The position numbers and the translations under genes are program-made. A stretch of DNA of 64,000 nucleotides. Origin: an uncultured Parabacteroides sp. GTDB taxonomy: Bacteria > Bacteroidota > Bacteroidia > Bacteroidales > Tannerellaceae. The stretch is taken from assembly GCA_910577325.1 (NCBI GenBank), contig CAJTMR010000003.1, forward strand, positions 155,851 through 219,850, read 5' to 3'. The notes under the pieces were generated by a model. That model was given only the letters and a program-made list of their open reading frames with translations, made no database searches and was not told the DNA's origin. Each line of letters begins with the position of its first letter. Position 1 is the first letter of the stretch. Below are positions 53,606-62,696 of this stretch, in pieces.

Positions 53606-55081
53606 CAATTGTCCAGCAAAAAGTTGCAGCATCAACTGTTCCAAAGCGCCTGTCATCCGGCTCATAGGACAAGAATAGTTATTCGAGAAAACAGCTACCG
53701 CATACGTCTTTCCATCTTTCATGATATAGCCGGCATAGCTCCTGACGCCCGTAATGCCTCCGCTTTTCAGGCGGGCTTTTCCCTGCAACTTCGATCCTTT
53801 CAAGAAATTGCGCACCGATCCCTCTATCCCGGCTTGCGGCAAAGAGGCAATGAAGGCATCCGAAACGGCGGATTCCGTCGCCATATAGACCAACAACTCT
53901 CCCATAAATCCGGCCGATACCTTATCCGCCGGAGCCAAGCCGCTGCCGTCGTTCATCCGGAGCGGAAAGACATCCAAGCCTTTCTTCTTCCAATATTCTT
54001 TCACGACCTGCACGCCACGACCGAACGAAGAGATCACCTCGTTCCTGCGCGGTTTGTATTGCAACCCGACCGTTTTGACCAAAGCATCCGCATAGAGGTT
54101 ATGGCTGACATGATTACACACGCTTGCGATCTCCCGCAGCGTGGGCGAATAGGTCGTGACAATCTCTTTCCGCTCTCTCCTCTTCCACCGGTTCTCTTCC
54201 GCCTCGATGCGGAAGCAGGAAGGTGCTCCGTCCACCCGGAGCCCTTTCTGTTGAAGCTGTTTCGTCAGATAGCGTGCCAGGAACAGGGCAGGATCGGGTA
54301 TATCGCCTTTCAACACATATTGTTCGCGGTTGGCGGGCAGGACACCATACAGATACCGTACGTTATCGAGCGGAGCACCGATTATATAGGCACTATCCGA
54401 AGAGACCGGAGCCGCTTTCAGGTAATTCTTAAACCGGAGCGAAGGTATATCCGGATCCGTCCTTTTTATGGAAGGACGTGTCCCGGAAGTACCCGTTTGA
54501 AACGACAGCTTATACATATTATCGAAAACGGAAAGTCCATAACTTCCGGGAGCATAATAATTCCCCATATCTTCCCTAAGCCATTTGATGGACGCTCCTT
54601 CCGTATCGAAAATACTCTCGTCGGATATTATAGAGCCGGTTATATGCCGAATGCCTGCTTCCTGCAAAGCGGCTATCCAGGTAGTCAAAAATTCATTTTG
54701 TCCCGGAGCAAAATGTGAAGAACCCAAGGAAGGATCACCGCTACCCTTTATATACAAGTTGCCCTGCAGAGTGCCATTCTCCAATATCCCGTCATATTCC
54801 AACGTCGTCGGATAACGGTAGTCTTCTCCCAATAACTCAAGCGCCGTCGCCGTGGCTACCGTCTTCAATACCGAGGCGGGAGACTGTAAACGATCCGTAT
54901 CATAACTGTAGACCGTTCTTCCATCCTGCACGTCTTTCACGACCAGAGAAAAAGAGGCTCCCTGCATATAAGGAGCCTGCAATAACCGTTTAACAGGAGC
55001 GGGAGTCTGTGCATCCGCCAGCAGTTGAAAGCAAATCAACAGGCAAAGCGGTAATATTTTCTTTCGTATTATCTTTTCCAT
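53588..55081 (-). CDS. dacB: D-Ala-D-Ala carboxypeptidase/endopeptidase (PBP4, S13 family)
   Basis: A 497-residue periplasmic penicillin-binding protein with a signal peptide to about residue 24 (LLADAQ). The three active-site motifs are SxxK in QSPASVLKTVAT near 67, SxN in CNHVSHNLYADALVK near 325, and KSG in RLKSGGITGVRSY near 445. The large insertion between the first two motifs is typical of the PBP4 type. It trims or cuts peptide cross-links in peptidoglycan. It is convergent with the response regulator and shares 18 bp with it. Confidence 0.92.
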   Translation of the reverse strand: MEKIIRKKILPLCLLICFQLLADAQTPAPVKRLLQAPYMQGASFSLVVKDVQDGRTVYSYDTDRLQSPASVLKTVATATALELLGEDYRYPTTLEYDGILENGTLQGNLYIKGSGDPSLGSSHFAPGQNEFLTTWIAALQEAGIRHITGSIISDESIFDTEGASIKWLREDMGNYYAPGSYGLSVFDNMYKLSFQTGTSGTRPSIKRTDPDIPSLRFKNYLKAAPVSSDSAYIIGAPLDNVRYLYGVLPANREQYVLKGDIPDPALFLARYLTKQLQQKGLRVDGAPSCFRIEAEENRWKRRERKEIVTTYSPTLREIASVCNHVSHNLYADALVKTVGLQYKPRRNEVISSFGRGVQVVKEYWKKKGLDVFPLRMNDGSGLAPADKVSAGFMGELLVYMATESAVSDAFIASLPQAGIEGSVRNFLKGSKLQGKARLKSGGITGVRSYAGYIMKDGKTYAVAVFSNNYSCPMSRMTGALEQLMLQLFAGQLSTEIK

Positions 55082-55317
55082 TTGATTTTATTCTTCTTTG
55101 TCCACAGACAATTCAAAAGCCAATATCAAATTGATTATCAGAGCAAAACAAGAAGAGTAGCGTTTTATGCTAATAATTTAGCCTAAATACGAATTCACTG
55201 ATATACTGCGTTTTGCTACTCCTAACAACTCCATTGCAAAAGTAGATATTTTATCTGAAAAGCCAAAAAATTACAAGACGATGGCAGTAAAATCCGGAAA
55301 TCGTATGATAAAAATTC

Positions 55318-55325
55318 TAATTTTG
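55318..55325 (+). promoter_or_regulatory. -7 element of the PAS/TonB-barrel/GLPGLI unit
   Basis: TAATTTTG matches TAnnTTTG and is followed by ATG at 55339, leaving an unusually short leader of roughly 7 nt. The ATG at 55345 is an alternative start. Confidence 0.45.
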
Positions 55326-55338
55326 TATTTGAAAACAA

Positions 55339-55911
55339 ATGCCAATGAAAACGCCCGACGAATTCTTCATACCAGACAACGAAGTCAAGCTCCCGGAAGA
55401 ACTTGATTATAGCTGCGTGAATGAATATATCCGCTCGGCTGAGGCGTTTTCGCATTCGACTTACCAAAGTGTCTATATCATAGACTATTTCAAACAGAAT
55501 TTCCTGTATGTTTCACCCAATCCAATGTTTCTATGCGGTCTTTCGCCGGAGCGGATGAAAGAATTGGGTTATCGCTTCTATTTTGATTATGTACCACAAG
55601 ACGAACTGCCGCTGTTGCTTATGCTCAACCGTATCGGTTTCGCCTTTTACAAAAATATAGCAGTTGATGAACGTAAGGACTGGTATATATCCTACGACTT
55701 TCACATTCTCAATAACAGACGAAAGATTCTTGTCAACCATAAGATGACTCCGCTTGCTCTTACCTCTGATGGCCGAATATGGCTCTCTTTGTGTGTTGTA
55801 TCAGCAGCCACACATACCGATGCCGGGCATATCGAAATGCACCGCATCGGCTTATCCGATTATTTTGAATACAATACCATCTCGCACCGATGGGACAAAA
55901 AAGTGATATGA
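55339..55911 (+). CDS. PAS-domain protein resembling a LuxR-type regulator without its HTH
   Basis: A 190-residue cytoplasmic protein. The PAS-like region (about 45-165) has VYIIDYFKQNFLYVSPNPMF and YRFYFDYVPQDELPLLLMLN. It resembles the sensory half of Bacteroidetes regulators in which a LuxR helix-turn-helix follows after HIEMHRIGLSDYFEYN. Here the protein stops a few residues later (ISHRWDKKVI) and the stop overlaps the next ATG (ATGA). It is therefore either a truncated regulator or a stand-alone sensor adapted to this operon. Translational coupling to the barrel gene argues that it is still in use. Confidence 0.6.
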   Translation: MPMKTPDEFFIPDNEVKLPEELDYSCVNEYIRSAEAFSHSTYQSVYIIDYFKQNFLYVSPNPMFLCGLSPERMKELGYRFYFDYVPQDELPLLLMLNRIGFAFYKNIAVDERKDWYISYDFHILNNRRKILVNHKMTPLALTSDGRIWLSLCVVSAATHTDAGHIEMHRIGLSDYFEYNTISHRWDKKVI

Positions 55912-58490
55912 ATATTTGTATCTCAATCATATTATTGTTATTTGTGACATATACTTCATGGGCACAGGTTAACATACACGGCACAGTGATTGACCGTGAA
56001 GCAAACGAGCCTTTGGCTGGGGCTTCGGTCATTGTCAAAAGCGCGGATGGCAAAATCAAGAAATTCGCCTCGACCAAAACCGACGGAACATTTGCCATAC
56101 AGGTGCTTTCTGTTACCGGCTATCGTCTTGAACTTGCGATGATGGGCTTCGCCAAACAGTCTCTGCCGCTCGATAGCATCTCGTTTCCGCTGACTATATA
56201 TATGGAAGTTGGTACGATTTTGCTCAAAGAAGTAACCGTAAAGGCAGACCGCATACGCGAACAAGGCGATACCATCACATACAACGTGGGCAGTTTTGTA
56301 CAACCGCAAGACCGTTCCATCAGTGATGTTCTGAAGCGTATGCCCGGCATTGATGTGACCGACAACGGCAGAATACAGTATCAGGGCGAGGATATCAACA
56401 AATTCTATATCGAAGGCTCCGACCTACTTGGCGGCAAGTATGGACTTGCCGCCAACGGCATAAGTCACGATGATATCGGATCTGTCGAAGTGATGGAGAA
56501 CCATCAGCCAATACAAGTACTCTCCGACATCTCATTCTCCGATAAGGCTGCCATCAACCTCAAACTGAAAAACAAGGCAAAAGCCTCTTGGAACTTTCAC
56601 GGCAATACCGAGGTCGGCAGGTCGTGGCAACCTGAAGAAACGATATGGGACGGAGAACTGTTTGCAATGGCTGCAATGCCCGGTTTCCAAAACATTACTA
56701 CATTTCGCACCAACAATACGGGCGAAAGCCTATCAGCCTATAATACCGACTTTTTCGCAGACAGACGTGGCACCGGACTAAGCCGTTATGTCAACATAGA
56801 ACTGCCCAAAATCCCGTCGCTCGACAACAAACGTACTCTTTTTAACCGCTCTTTCCTTGTTTCGACCAACAATCTCTGGAAACTCGGACACGGTGAATTC
56901 AAGGCAAACATCGATTATTCTTTCAACCGCGTTATCACCGACGCATCAAACATCACCACTTATTTTTTAGACGAAGGCAATCGCATAGTCACTGAAAACC
57001 GCGACGGCACGGAACATGAACACTCGCTGAACGGCAAGTTCACCTACGAACTCAACAAAAAGAATGTGTTCATCAACAATACATTGCAAACAAATATTGA
57101 CTGGAACGACATCAGTCTGTACACAACCGGTTCGATGCCCAATTTCCAGTCGGCCAACTTGCCCGATTACTACATCAGCAACAGGTTCAAAACGATAGAG
57201 CGGTTCAAAGGCAAGCATCTTGTAACATTCGAGAGCCGCAACGAATGGGAATCGCTGCCGCAAGTCCTCAGCCTCAATATCAATGGCTCGCCTTACCGCC
57301 AGCACATCGGCGACCATGCTTTCCAAACTCAGGAGAGCGCGACATACACCTTTATCCTCAAAGGCTTATCTGTAAGTCTTGAAGGAGGCATAAAGGGCTA
57401 TTGGCGGTCTATGAACTCCGACTTGCCCAATAGTCCGGAGAAACTGCCCGGTATAACCGAAAACGTCATACGTACAAACTCATTCACAGCCTACGCCACC
57501 CCAAAACTTGAATATTGGATACACCGCGTCAATATCGCTCTCAATCTTCCTGTCAGTTACGCCCATTATTCTTTTGACAAAGCTATCGACAACCGCGACG
57601 AAATGTATTTCTCCCCGTTGTTGAATTTCAACTGGAAACCGAACAATCGATTTTCCGGCTCAATTCATGGCGGCATAAACCGTTCGCCGATGGACCTCAA
57701 TCTGATTCATCCGGGACTGATAATGACAGACTACCGCACCCTTAAATCCGGCATTGACAATTTCTATAATTCTTCGTCACGGAATGTATCCGCAAGTTTC
57801 AAATACAAGCACATCCGACATGGGCTATTTGCCAACGGCATGGCACTATTATCTTGGAGCCACCTCCCTTATACTTTGGCGCAACAACTATATGGCAATT
57901 ATGCCGTGTACAGCTATTCGGATGCTGATAACGACGGCAAATCACTTATGGCGATGGGAAGCCTCGGCAAAACTCTTGACTTCATACGCAACGGAAGTTG
58001 CAACATCAACGGTTCATACAACCATAATAAATCAAGGCTTATATCACAGCGACAGTCTGTACAATCGGTCAGTTCCGGCTGGAACGTCAGCGGAAAAATC
58101 AACGGCTCACCGTGGCAATGGTTCAACTTCGACTATACCATAAGATTCTTCAATAGCCGTCTGACGATGAACAAAGTTTCGACACCGTGGTTGTCCGCAA
58201 TGACAAACGAGTTGAACCTGAACTTTGTCCCTCACTCCAAATGGCAGTGGCAAGTCTGCGGCGAGCATTACCGTAACGAACTGACAGAGGGGACACACAA
58301 GAATATCGTGATACTCGACACCAGACTCATATTCAAGCCGACAAAACGCATCGAGCTGTCTACCTCGCTGACAAACATACTTGACAGGCAGCAATACAAT
58401 TACACGACCTATTCGCAACTGTCATCTTTCGAGTGTCAACGACAACTCCGTGGCCGTCAGTTGCTTTTCTCAATAACTTTAAGAAAATAA
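55908..58490 (+). CDS. TonB-dependent-receptor-like outer-membrane protein
   Basis: An 860-residue protein from the ATG at 55908 (MNICISIILLLFVTYTSWAQ signal peptide). A carboxypeptidase-like regulatory domain lies at about 22-105 (IHGTVIDREANEPLAGASVI). A plug-like domain follows (TITYNVGSFVQPQDRSISDV, RMPGIDVTDNGRIQYQGEDI), then a large outer-membrane barrel ending in ITLRK. It lacks the SusC-specific regions and no SusD gene is present. Proteins of this type are commonly paired with GLPGLI proteins, as here, and may take up or process peptides or metals. The ATGA overlap links it to the PAS gene. Confidence 0.8.
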   Translation: MNICISIILLLFVTYTSWAQVNIHGTVIDREANEPLAGASVIVKSADGKIKKFASTKTDGTFAIQVLSVTGYRLELAMMGFAKQSLPLDSISFPLTIYMEVGTILLKEVTVKADRIREQGDTITYNVGSFVQPQDRSISDVLKRMPGIDVTDNGRIQYQGEDINKFYIEGSDLLGGKYGLAANGISHDDIGSVEVMENHQPIQVLSDISFSDKAAINLKLKNKAKASWNFHGNTEVGRSWQPEETIWDGELFAMAAMPGFQNITTFRTNNTGESLSAYNTDFFADRRGTGLSRYVNIELPKIPSLDNKRTLFNRSFLVSTNNLWKLGHGEFKANIDYSFNRVITDASNITTYFLDEGNRIVTENRDGTEHEHSLNGKFTYELNKKNVFINNTLQTNIDWNDISLYTTGSMPNFQSANLPDYYISNRFKTIERFKGKHLVTFESRNEWESLPQVLSLNINGSPYRQHIGDHAFQTQESATYTFILKGLSVSLEGGIKGYWRSMNSDLPNSPEKLPGITENVIRTNSFTAYATPKLEYWIHRVNIALNLPVSYAHYSFDKAIDNRDEMYFSPLLNFNWKPNNRFSGSIHGGINRSPMDLNLIHPGLIMTDYRTLKSGIDNFYNSSSRNVSASFKYKHIRHGLFANGMALLSWSHLPYTLAQQLYGNYAVYSYSDADNDGKSLMAMGSLGKTLDFIRNGSCNINGSYNHNKSRLISQRQSVQSVSSGWNVSGKINGSPWQWFNFDYTIRFFNSRLTMNKVSTPWLSAMTNELNLNFVPHSKWQWQVCGEHYRNELTEGTHKNIVILDTRLIFKPTKRIELSTSLTNILDRQQYNYTTYSQLSSFECQRQLRGRQLLFSITLRK

Positions 58491-58502
58491 ATCCACTACA
58501 AG

Positions 58503-59300
58503 ATGAACAGAATAATTACATTCCTCACATTGTGCTTCGTAGCGATAGCTGTAACCGCACGAACCGCCGACATCGAAGTCAGCTACAACTACAAACATTT
58601 TAACCGCCGTGGTAGCGAACAAAATCATCAAATGATTTTGCTTGCCAATCCAATGTATTCCAAATTTTACAATCCTATAACAGAATATCTTGATTCGTTA
58701 GAAACGACACCACAAGGAAAAGACGTATATAATCAAATGAAAATGAACGCTTTTACCTCCGGCAATGTAAAAGATATCCCTTCTCGTATCGTTCCAATGT
58801 ATGTATTTAAGCACAAGGAGGGAGATATGGAGGTATTCGACGGGAATGTTGCATCCATGTTCAGATACACTGAACCTTACGAGACCCAAAAATGGATGAT
58901 TAGCGACTCTACAAAAATTATCCTGGGCTATGATTGCATTATGGCAGTTGCAGACTATCACGGCAGACATTGGACTGTCTGGTTTACACCCGATATACCT
59001 ATACAAGACGGTCCATGGAAATTATCCGGTTTGCCCGGACTGATACTTGAAGCTGCTGAAGATTCGGGACAGCATCATTTCACTGCAACAGGAATAATCT
59101 CGACTCAAAAACAGATAACAACTAATCTCGGCGCCGACCATTACGAAAAGACCGACCGTATTTCGATGCTGAAAGCACTTCGCAAGTTTGAAGACAACCC
59201 CGAAGTTGCTCTTGGAATTTCATTAGGTATAAGCATTAACGTTCACAATAGAACCGAGAGCGATAAAACTTTCGATTTTCTTGAAACGGATTATCACTAA
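58503..59300 (+). CDS. GLPGLI-family secreted protein
   Basis: A 265-residue protein with a signal peptide (MNRIITFLTLCFVAIAVTA). The family-naming motif is intact in WKLSGLPGLILEAAEDSG near residue 178, preceded by GYDCIMAVADYHGRHWTVWF, which is the usual CxKA-like segment of the family. GLPGLI proteins are periplasmic or outer-membrane-associated and of unknown biochemical role. The gene starts 12 bp after the barrel gene, the standard arrangement. Confidence 0.9.
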   Translation: MNRIITFLTLCFVAIAVTARTADIEVSYNYKHFNRRGSEQNHQMILLANPMYSKFYNPITEYLDSLETTPQGKDVYNQMKMNAFTSGNVKDIPSRIVPMYVFKHKEGDMEVFDGNVASMFRYTEPYETQKWMISDSTKIILGYDCIMAVADYHGRHWTVWFTPDIPIQDGPWKLSGLPGLILEAAEDSGQHHFTATGIISTQKQITTNLGADHYEKTDRISMLKALRKFEDNPEVALGISLGISINVHNRTESDKTFDFLETDYH

Positions 59301-59482
59301 ACAATAAATCCACCCGACTTCGTAAACGTAGTTCCACAGAAAGCCGACTGTAGCTACATAACTGGATTCTATTTCTTTTGTGCTTATGCCCAAAAGGTGG
59401 CCGGGAAGTTCATCTGATTCGCTAAAATGCTTTATTCCAACGTTCTTTCACCGATATTCTCTCATTCTCGTTTTTTTTGTAG

Positions 59483-59490
59483 TATCTTTG
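59483..59490 (+). promoter_or_regulatory. -7 element of the AI-2E-family permease promoter
   Basis: TATCTTTG matches TAnnTTTG, 22 bp before the ATG at 59513. No clear TTTG box is at the expected -33 position. Confidence 0.5.
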
Positions 59491-59512
59491 CCTTCAAAGA
59501 TAAGAATTTAAT

Positions 59513-60661
59513 ATGAACCCATTGTTTGATAAACCATTCACATTCGACAGGGTGGCGCGTATCCTGTTCGGCCTGGCTGTTATCAGTGGCATCATCTATC
59601 TGATTGCCATCCTGCGAAATGCTCTCCTACCTTTTCTTATTGCCTGGCTGCTGGCTTATATGATGCAACCGTTTGTCAAGTTCTTCCAGTATAAAGTCAA
59701 GCTGAAAAGCCGCTTGCTGTCAATCTTGGCCGTTATCATATCCACCCTTCTGATTATTTCGCTGGTCGGTGTCGTAATCGTTCCCTCCGTCACCCAGGAA
59801 TTCAACCGGACTTTGGAATTGATGCAGGAACATAACAGTGGTTACGGGCATATCCCGATGCTTCCCCGGTCATGGACAGAATATCTGGAAAAGAATATCG
59901 ATCCGGACCAATTGGCACAATTCATGAGCAAAGAGAATATAGAAAAAGCGATTAAACAAATCGCACCCAAAATGTGGGTAGTCTTGACCAACACCTTCTC
60001 TATTCTTTTCAGTATTACGATCGTATTTGTAATCTTCCTCTACTTTATCTTTATCCTGTTGGATTACGAACGGATTGCCAACGGTTGGTTTCGCCTGATC
60101 CCCGAACGTTACCGTCCCTTTGCCCAAGGGCTGGCCGATGATGTCGAATACAGCATGAACCGCTATTTCCGCGGACAATCGTTGATTGCCTTATGTGTTG
60201 GTATCCTCCTCGCGATCGGATTTAAGATCATAGGTTTTCCCTTGGCCGTTATCTTGGGATTATTCATAGGTGTTCTCAACCTTATCCCTTATATGCAAAC
60301 GATCGGTATCATCCCAATGATTTTGCTGAGCCTACTCAAATCTGCAGAGACTGGAGAAAACTTTTGGCTGGTCTTTGGATCGGGGATTCTTATCCTTTGC
60401 ATCGTACAGTGCATACAAGACTTGTATCTCACGCCCCGCATTATGGGAAAAGCAATGGGCCTGAATCCGGCCATCATCCTTCTTTCTTTATCAATTTGGG
60501 GAACATTATTAGGTTTTATCGGTTTAATCATCGCTCTCCCTCTGACAACCCTCTTTCTATCTTATTATAAACGTTTTATACTTATGGAAGAGGACCTGTC
60601 TCTCGTAAAGAAACACGAACTATCAAAGACTCAAAAGAAAAAAATTTCACCAAAAGAGTAA
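59513..60661 (+). CDS. AI-2E-family transporter (PerM-like membrane protein)
   Basis: A 382-residue inner-membrane protein with about seven to eight helices, starting VARILFGLAVISGIIYLIAI, and the conserved family core RYFRGQSLIALCVGILLAIG near residue 220, then GLFIGVLNLIPYMQTIGIIP and GLNPAIILLSLSIWGTLLGF near 320. Family members include TqsA and sodium/proton antiporters, so the substrate is not fixed. The basic C-terminal tail is cytoplasmic. It ends about 80 bp before tRNA-Lys. Confidence 0.88.
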   Translation: MNPLFDKPFTFDRVARILFGLAVISGIIYLIAILRNALLPFLIAWLLAYMMQPFVKFFQYKVKLKSRLLSILAVIISTLLIISLVGVVIVPSVTQEFNRTLELMQEHNSGYGHIPMLPRSWTEYLEKNIDPDQLAQFMSKENIEKAIKQIAPKMWVVLTNTFSILFSITIVFVIFLYFIFILLDYERIANGWFRLIPERYRPFAQGLADDVEYSMNRYFRGQSLIALCVGILLAIGFKIIGFPLAVILGLFIGVLNLIPYMQTIGIIPMILLSLLKSAETGENFWLVFGSGILILCIVQCIQDLYLTPRIMGKAMGLNPAIILLSLSIWGTLLGFIGLIIALPLTTLFLSYYKRFILMEEDLSLVKKHELSKTQKKKISPKE

Positions 60662-60711
60662 AAAAAATCGCATCATCTATTGCATATATAAAAAAAAGCC
60701 TTACCTTTGCA

Positions 60712-60719
60712 CTCGCATT
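60712..60719 (+). promoter_or_regulatory. -7 element of the tRNA-Lys promoter
   Basis: TACCTTTG matches TAnnTTTG and lies 20 bp before the mature tRNA 5' end. The -33 box is not obvious. Confidence 0.55.
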
Positions 60720-60739
60720 ACAGAAGTAACGCAAACGAT

Positions 60740-60812
60740 GATTCGCTAGCTCAGCAGGTAGAGCACAACACTTTTAATGTTGGGGTCCTGGGTTCGAGCC
60801 CCAGGCGGATCA
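60740..60812 (+). tRNA. tRNA-Lys (anticodon TTT)
   Basis: Acceptor stem GATTCGC (60740-60746) pairs with GCGGATC (60805-60811) with one G-T pair; the discriminator is A60812. The anticodon stem CAACA/TGTTG encloses loop CTTTTAA (60771-60777) with anticodon TTT at 60773-60775. The T arm reads CTGGG-TTCGAGC-CCCAG. The CCA end is not encoded. The integrase gene 270 bp downstream suggests that the 3' half served as the attachment site of the element that follows. Confidence 0.95.
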
Positions 60813-60847
60813 CAGAAACGCTGGACAGAAATGGACAGTAAATGTAC

Positions 60848-60879
60848 AACTCCTACAATATCAAGGTATTGTAGGAGTT
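60848..60879 (+). terminator. Rho-independent terminator after tRNA-Lys
   Basis: AACTCCTACAATA (60848-60860) and TATTGTAGGAGTT (60867-60879) form a perfect 13-bp stem with a 6-nt loop, followed by TTTCTTT. The position is 36 bp past the tRNA. Confidence 0.8.
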
Positions 60880-61083
60880 TTTCTTTATATAATGTCTGTG
60901 ACCTAAGACACGAAAAGGTCACAAAAAGACACACTTTCGTGACCAATTCGTGACCTGTCCACCCTCTAAGATTTTAGGTCACGGAATGTCCCAAATTGGC
61001 GGTTTGTTGTCTTGATTTGTCCGTACTGCAAATATCTCATTTTCAGTTTATCAATTTAAGTTTGTAACTAAAAAAAAGAGATT

Positions 61084-62310
61084 ATGAGAAGTACTTTTAA
61101 GTTACTCTATTTCGTCAAACGAAATGCAGTAAAGAAGAACGGTAATGCACCGATTATCGCACGTATCACTATCGACCAAGTTGTAGCCCAGTTTAACACC
61201 AAACTGGAAATAAATCCGGCTCACTGGAGCGTGGAATTAGGCAAGGCTTCCGGCAGAACCGCAGAAGCCGTACACATCAATTCCATGCTGGAAAGTATTC
61301 GTAGCACAGTTCATCAACATTACCATGCGTTAATGGCGCAAGACGGATATGTAACCGCAGAACTGGTAAAGAACGCTTTTTTAGGCAAGATAGCAAGGGA
61401 ACGGACTTTGATAGAGTTTTTCAAACAGCACAACGAACAGTATTTGCAAAAGGTCAAAATGAATACCGCAGACAAGACCTATTCACGTTATGAACTGACA
61501 AAGAAACGGCTTATGGAGTTTATGAAGTTTAAATACTCCGTTTCCGATATGCTCATTAAAGATATAAATGTGGTATTCATTGAAGATTTCCTGTTGTATA
61601 TCAAGAATAACTATGGGTGCAGCCATAATACGGCTATGAAGTTCGTACAACGTTTTCGCACGGTAGTAAACTTTGCCAAGAATACGGGTTTAGTGACTGC
61701 CGACCCTTTCGGGAGTTATCGGGTAAGGTTTGAACGTACCGATAGGGATTACCTGACTATGGAAGAAATTACCACCATTTACAACCACGAGTTTAGCTCT
61801 AAACGGTTGGAGCAGGTACGTGATTTGTTCATTTTCAGTTGTTACACGGCACTTTCCTACATTGACGTATGCGAGTTAAAGCAGGAGGACATTCGCACCG
61901 GATTTGACGGTAATTTGTGGATTATACGGAAAAGACACAAAACAAATGTTACATCTACCGTCCGATTGCTGGATATACCAAAAGCCATATTGGAAAAGTA
62001 CAAAGACAAATTGCCAAACGGTAAGATTTTACCAGTTATCAGCAATCAGAAAATGAATGATTACTTAAAAGAAATCGCAGCCATTTGCGGAATTGAAAAG
62101 ACCTTAACCTACCATGTTGCGCGCCATTCGTGTGCCACTTCGGTACTGCTCGCCAATGGTGTACCTATTGAGACAGTATCTAAAATTTTAGGTCATACTA
62201 ATATCCGGACTACTCAAATTTATGCGAGGATTACCGATTTGAAAGTAAGTGGCGACATGGAAATGTTGGCTCAAAAACTGGACGTTCCAAATCGTACTGC
62301 CAGCCGTTAA
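61084..62310 (+). CDS. Tyrosine recombinase (Bacteroidetes ICE-type integrase)
   Basis: A 408-residue site-specific recombinase. An arm-DNA-binding domain (about 1-95; FKLLYFVKRNAVKKNGNAPI) is followed by a SAM-like core-binding domain (about 105-205) and the catalytic domain. The box II motif is HVARHSCAT near 345, GHTNIRTTQIYARI near 375 holds the His and the nucleophilic Tyr. The first catalytic Arg is replaced: the box I region reads SCYTALSYIDVCEL. This substitution is also known in IntDOT of CTnDOT. The gene lies just inside the left end of an element next to tRNA-Lys. Confidence 0.93.
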   Translation: MRSTFKLLYFVKRNAVKKNGNAPIIARITIDQVVAQFNTKLEINPAHWSVELGKASGRTAEAVHINSMLESIRSTVHQHYHALMAQDGYVTAELVKNAFLGKIARERTLIEFFKQHNEQYLQKVKMNTADKTYSRYELTKKRLMEFMKFKYSVSDMLIKDINVVFIEDFLLYIKNNYGCSHNTAMKFVQRFRTVVNFAKNTGLVTADPFGSYRVRFERTDRDYLTMEEITTIYNHEFSSKRLEQVRDLFIFSCYTALSYIDVCELKQEDIRTGFDGNLWIIRKRHKTNVTSTVRLLDIPKAILEKYKDKLPNGKILPVISNQKMNDYLKEIAAICGIEKTLTYHVARHSCATSVLLANGVPIETVSKILGHTNIRTTQIYARITDLKVSGDMEMLAQKLDVPNRTASR

Positions 62311-62316
62311 AATCGT

Positions 62317-62387
62317 GTTATCGTCAGATAACAGCAAGGTGTGATTTGTGGCACACAAATCTGTTTTCCGTGCCGCAAAACACCTTG
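62317..62387. other. Cluster of nested hairpins downstream of the integrase
   Basis: GTTATC/GATAAC (62317-62332, 4-nt loop) stands next to a two-level structure. The outer stem is CAAGGTGT (62335-62342) with ACACCTTG (62380-62387); the inner stem is GATTTGTG (62343-62350) with CACAAATC (62354-62361). The first could terminate the integrase transcript. The nested pair resembles a structured recombination or regulatory site. No T-tract follows the large structure. Confidence 0.5.
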
Positions 62388-62444
62388 GGCAAATTCACTC
62401 CGAAGTCGTGTTGCCAATGAAAGAAAGACATTCCCTAACTAAAA

Positions 62445-62510
62445 ATTTTTTCGCTCGTCGGGACGGGTGGTCCCGCCCCTTGCCGCTGGGCGTTCCCCGA
62501 CCGATGAGTT
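62445..62510. other. GC-rich segment with hairpin inside AT-rich element DNA
   Basis: Between AT-rich flanks this stretch is markedly GC-rich and contains GGGAC/GTCCC (62460-62464 with 62470-62474). I recall similar GC-rich tracts in Bacteroides conjugative elements, but its role is unknown. The whole 62311-62696 gap has no credible gene. Confidence 0.35.
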
Positions 62511-62603
62511 TATTTCTGTAATTCTACAATCTTGTTTTATTGAAATATTGATAGCTTGATTGATTGAAAGCAAAATTTCAATATGGCAGGATTGAATGAA
62601 AAC

Positions 62604-62645
62604 AATAAACCATTCAATATTGATTGAAATACTGAATGGTTTATT
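62604..62645 (-). terminator. Terminator downstream of the RteC-family gene
   Basis: AATAAACCATTCA (62604-62616) and TGAATGGTTTATT (62633-62645) are a perfect 13-bp inverted repeat. On the minus strand a TTGTTTTC run follows, 50 bp past the RteC-family stop codon. Confidence 0.6.
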
Positions 62646-62696
62646 TATTGCCAAGAATATAATTACTTGCGAAAAGAAAATAAAATAAAACTCGCA

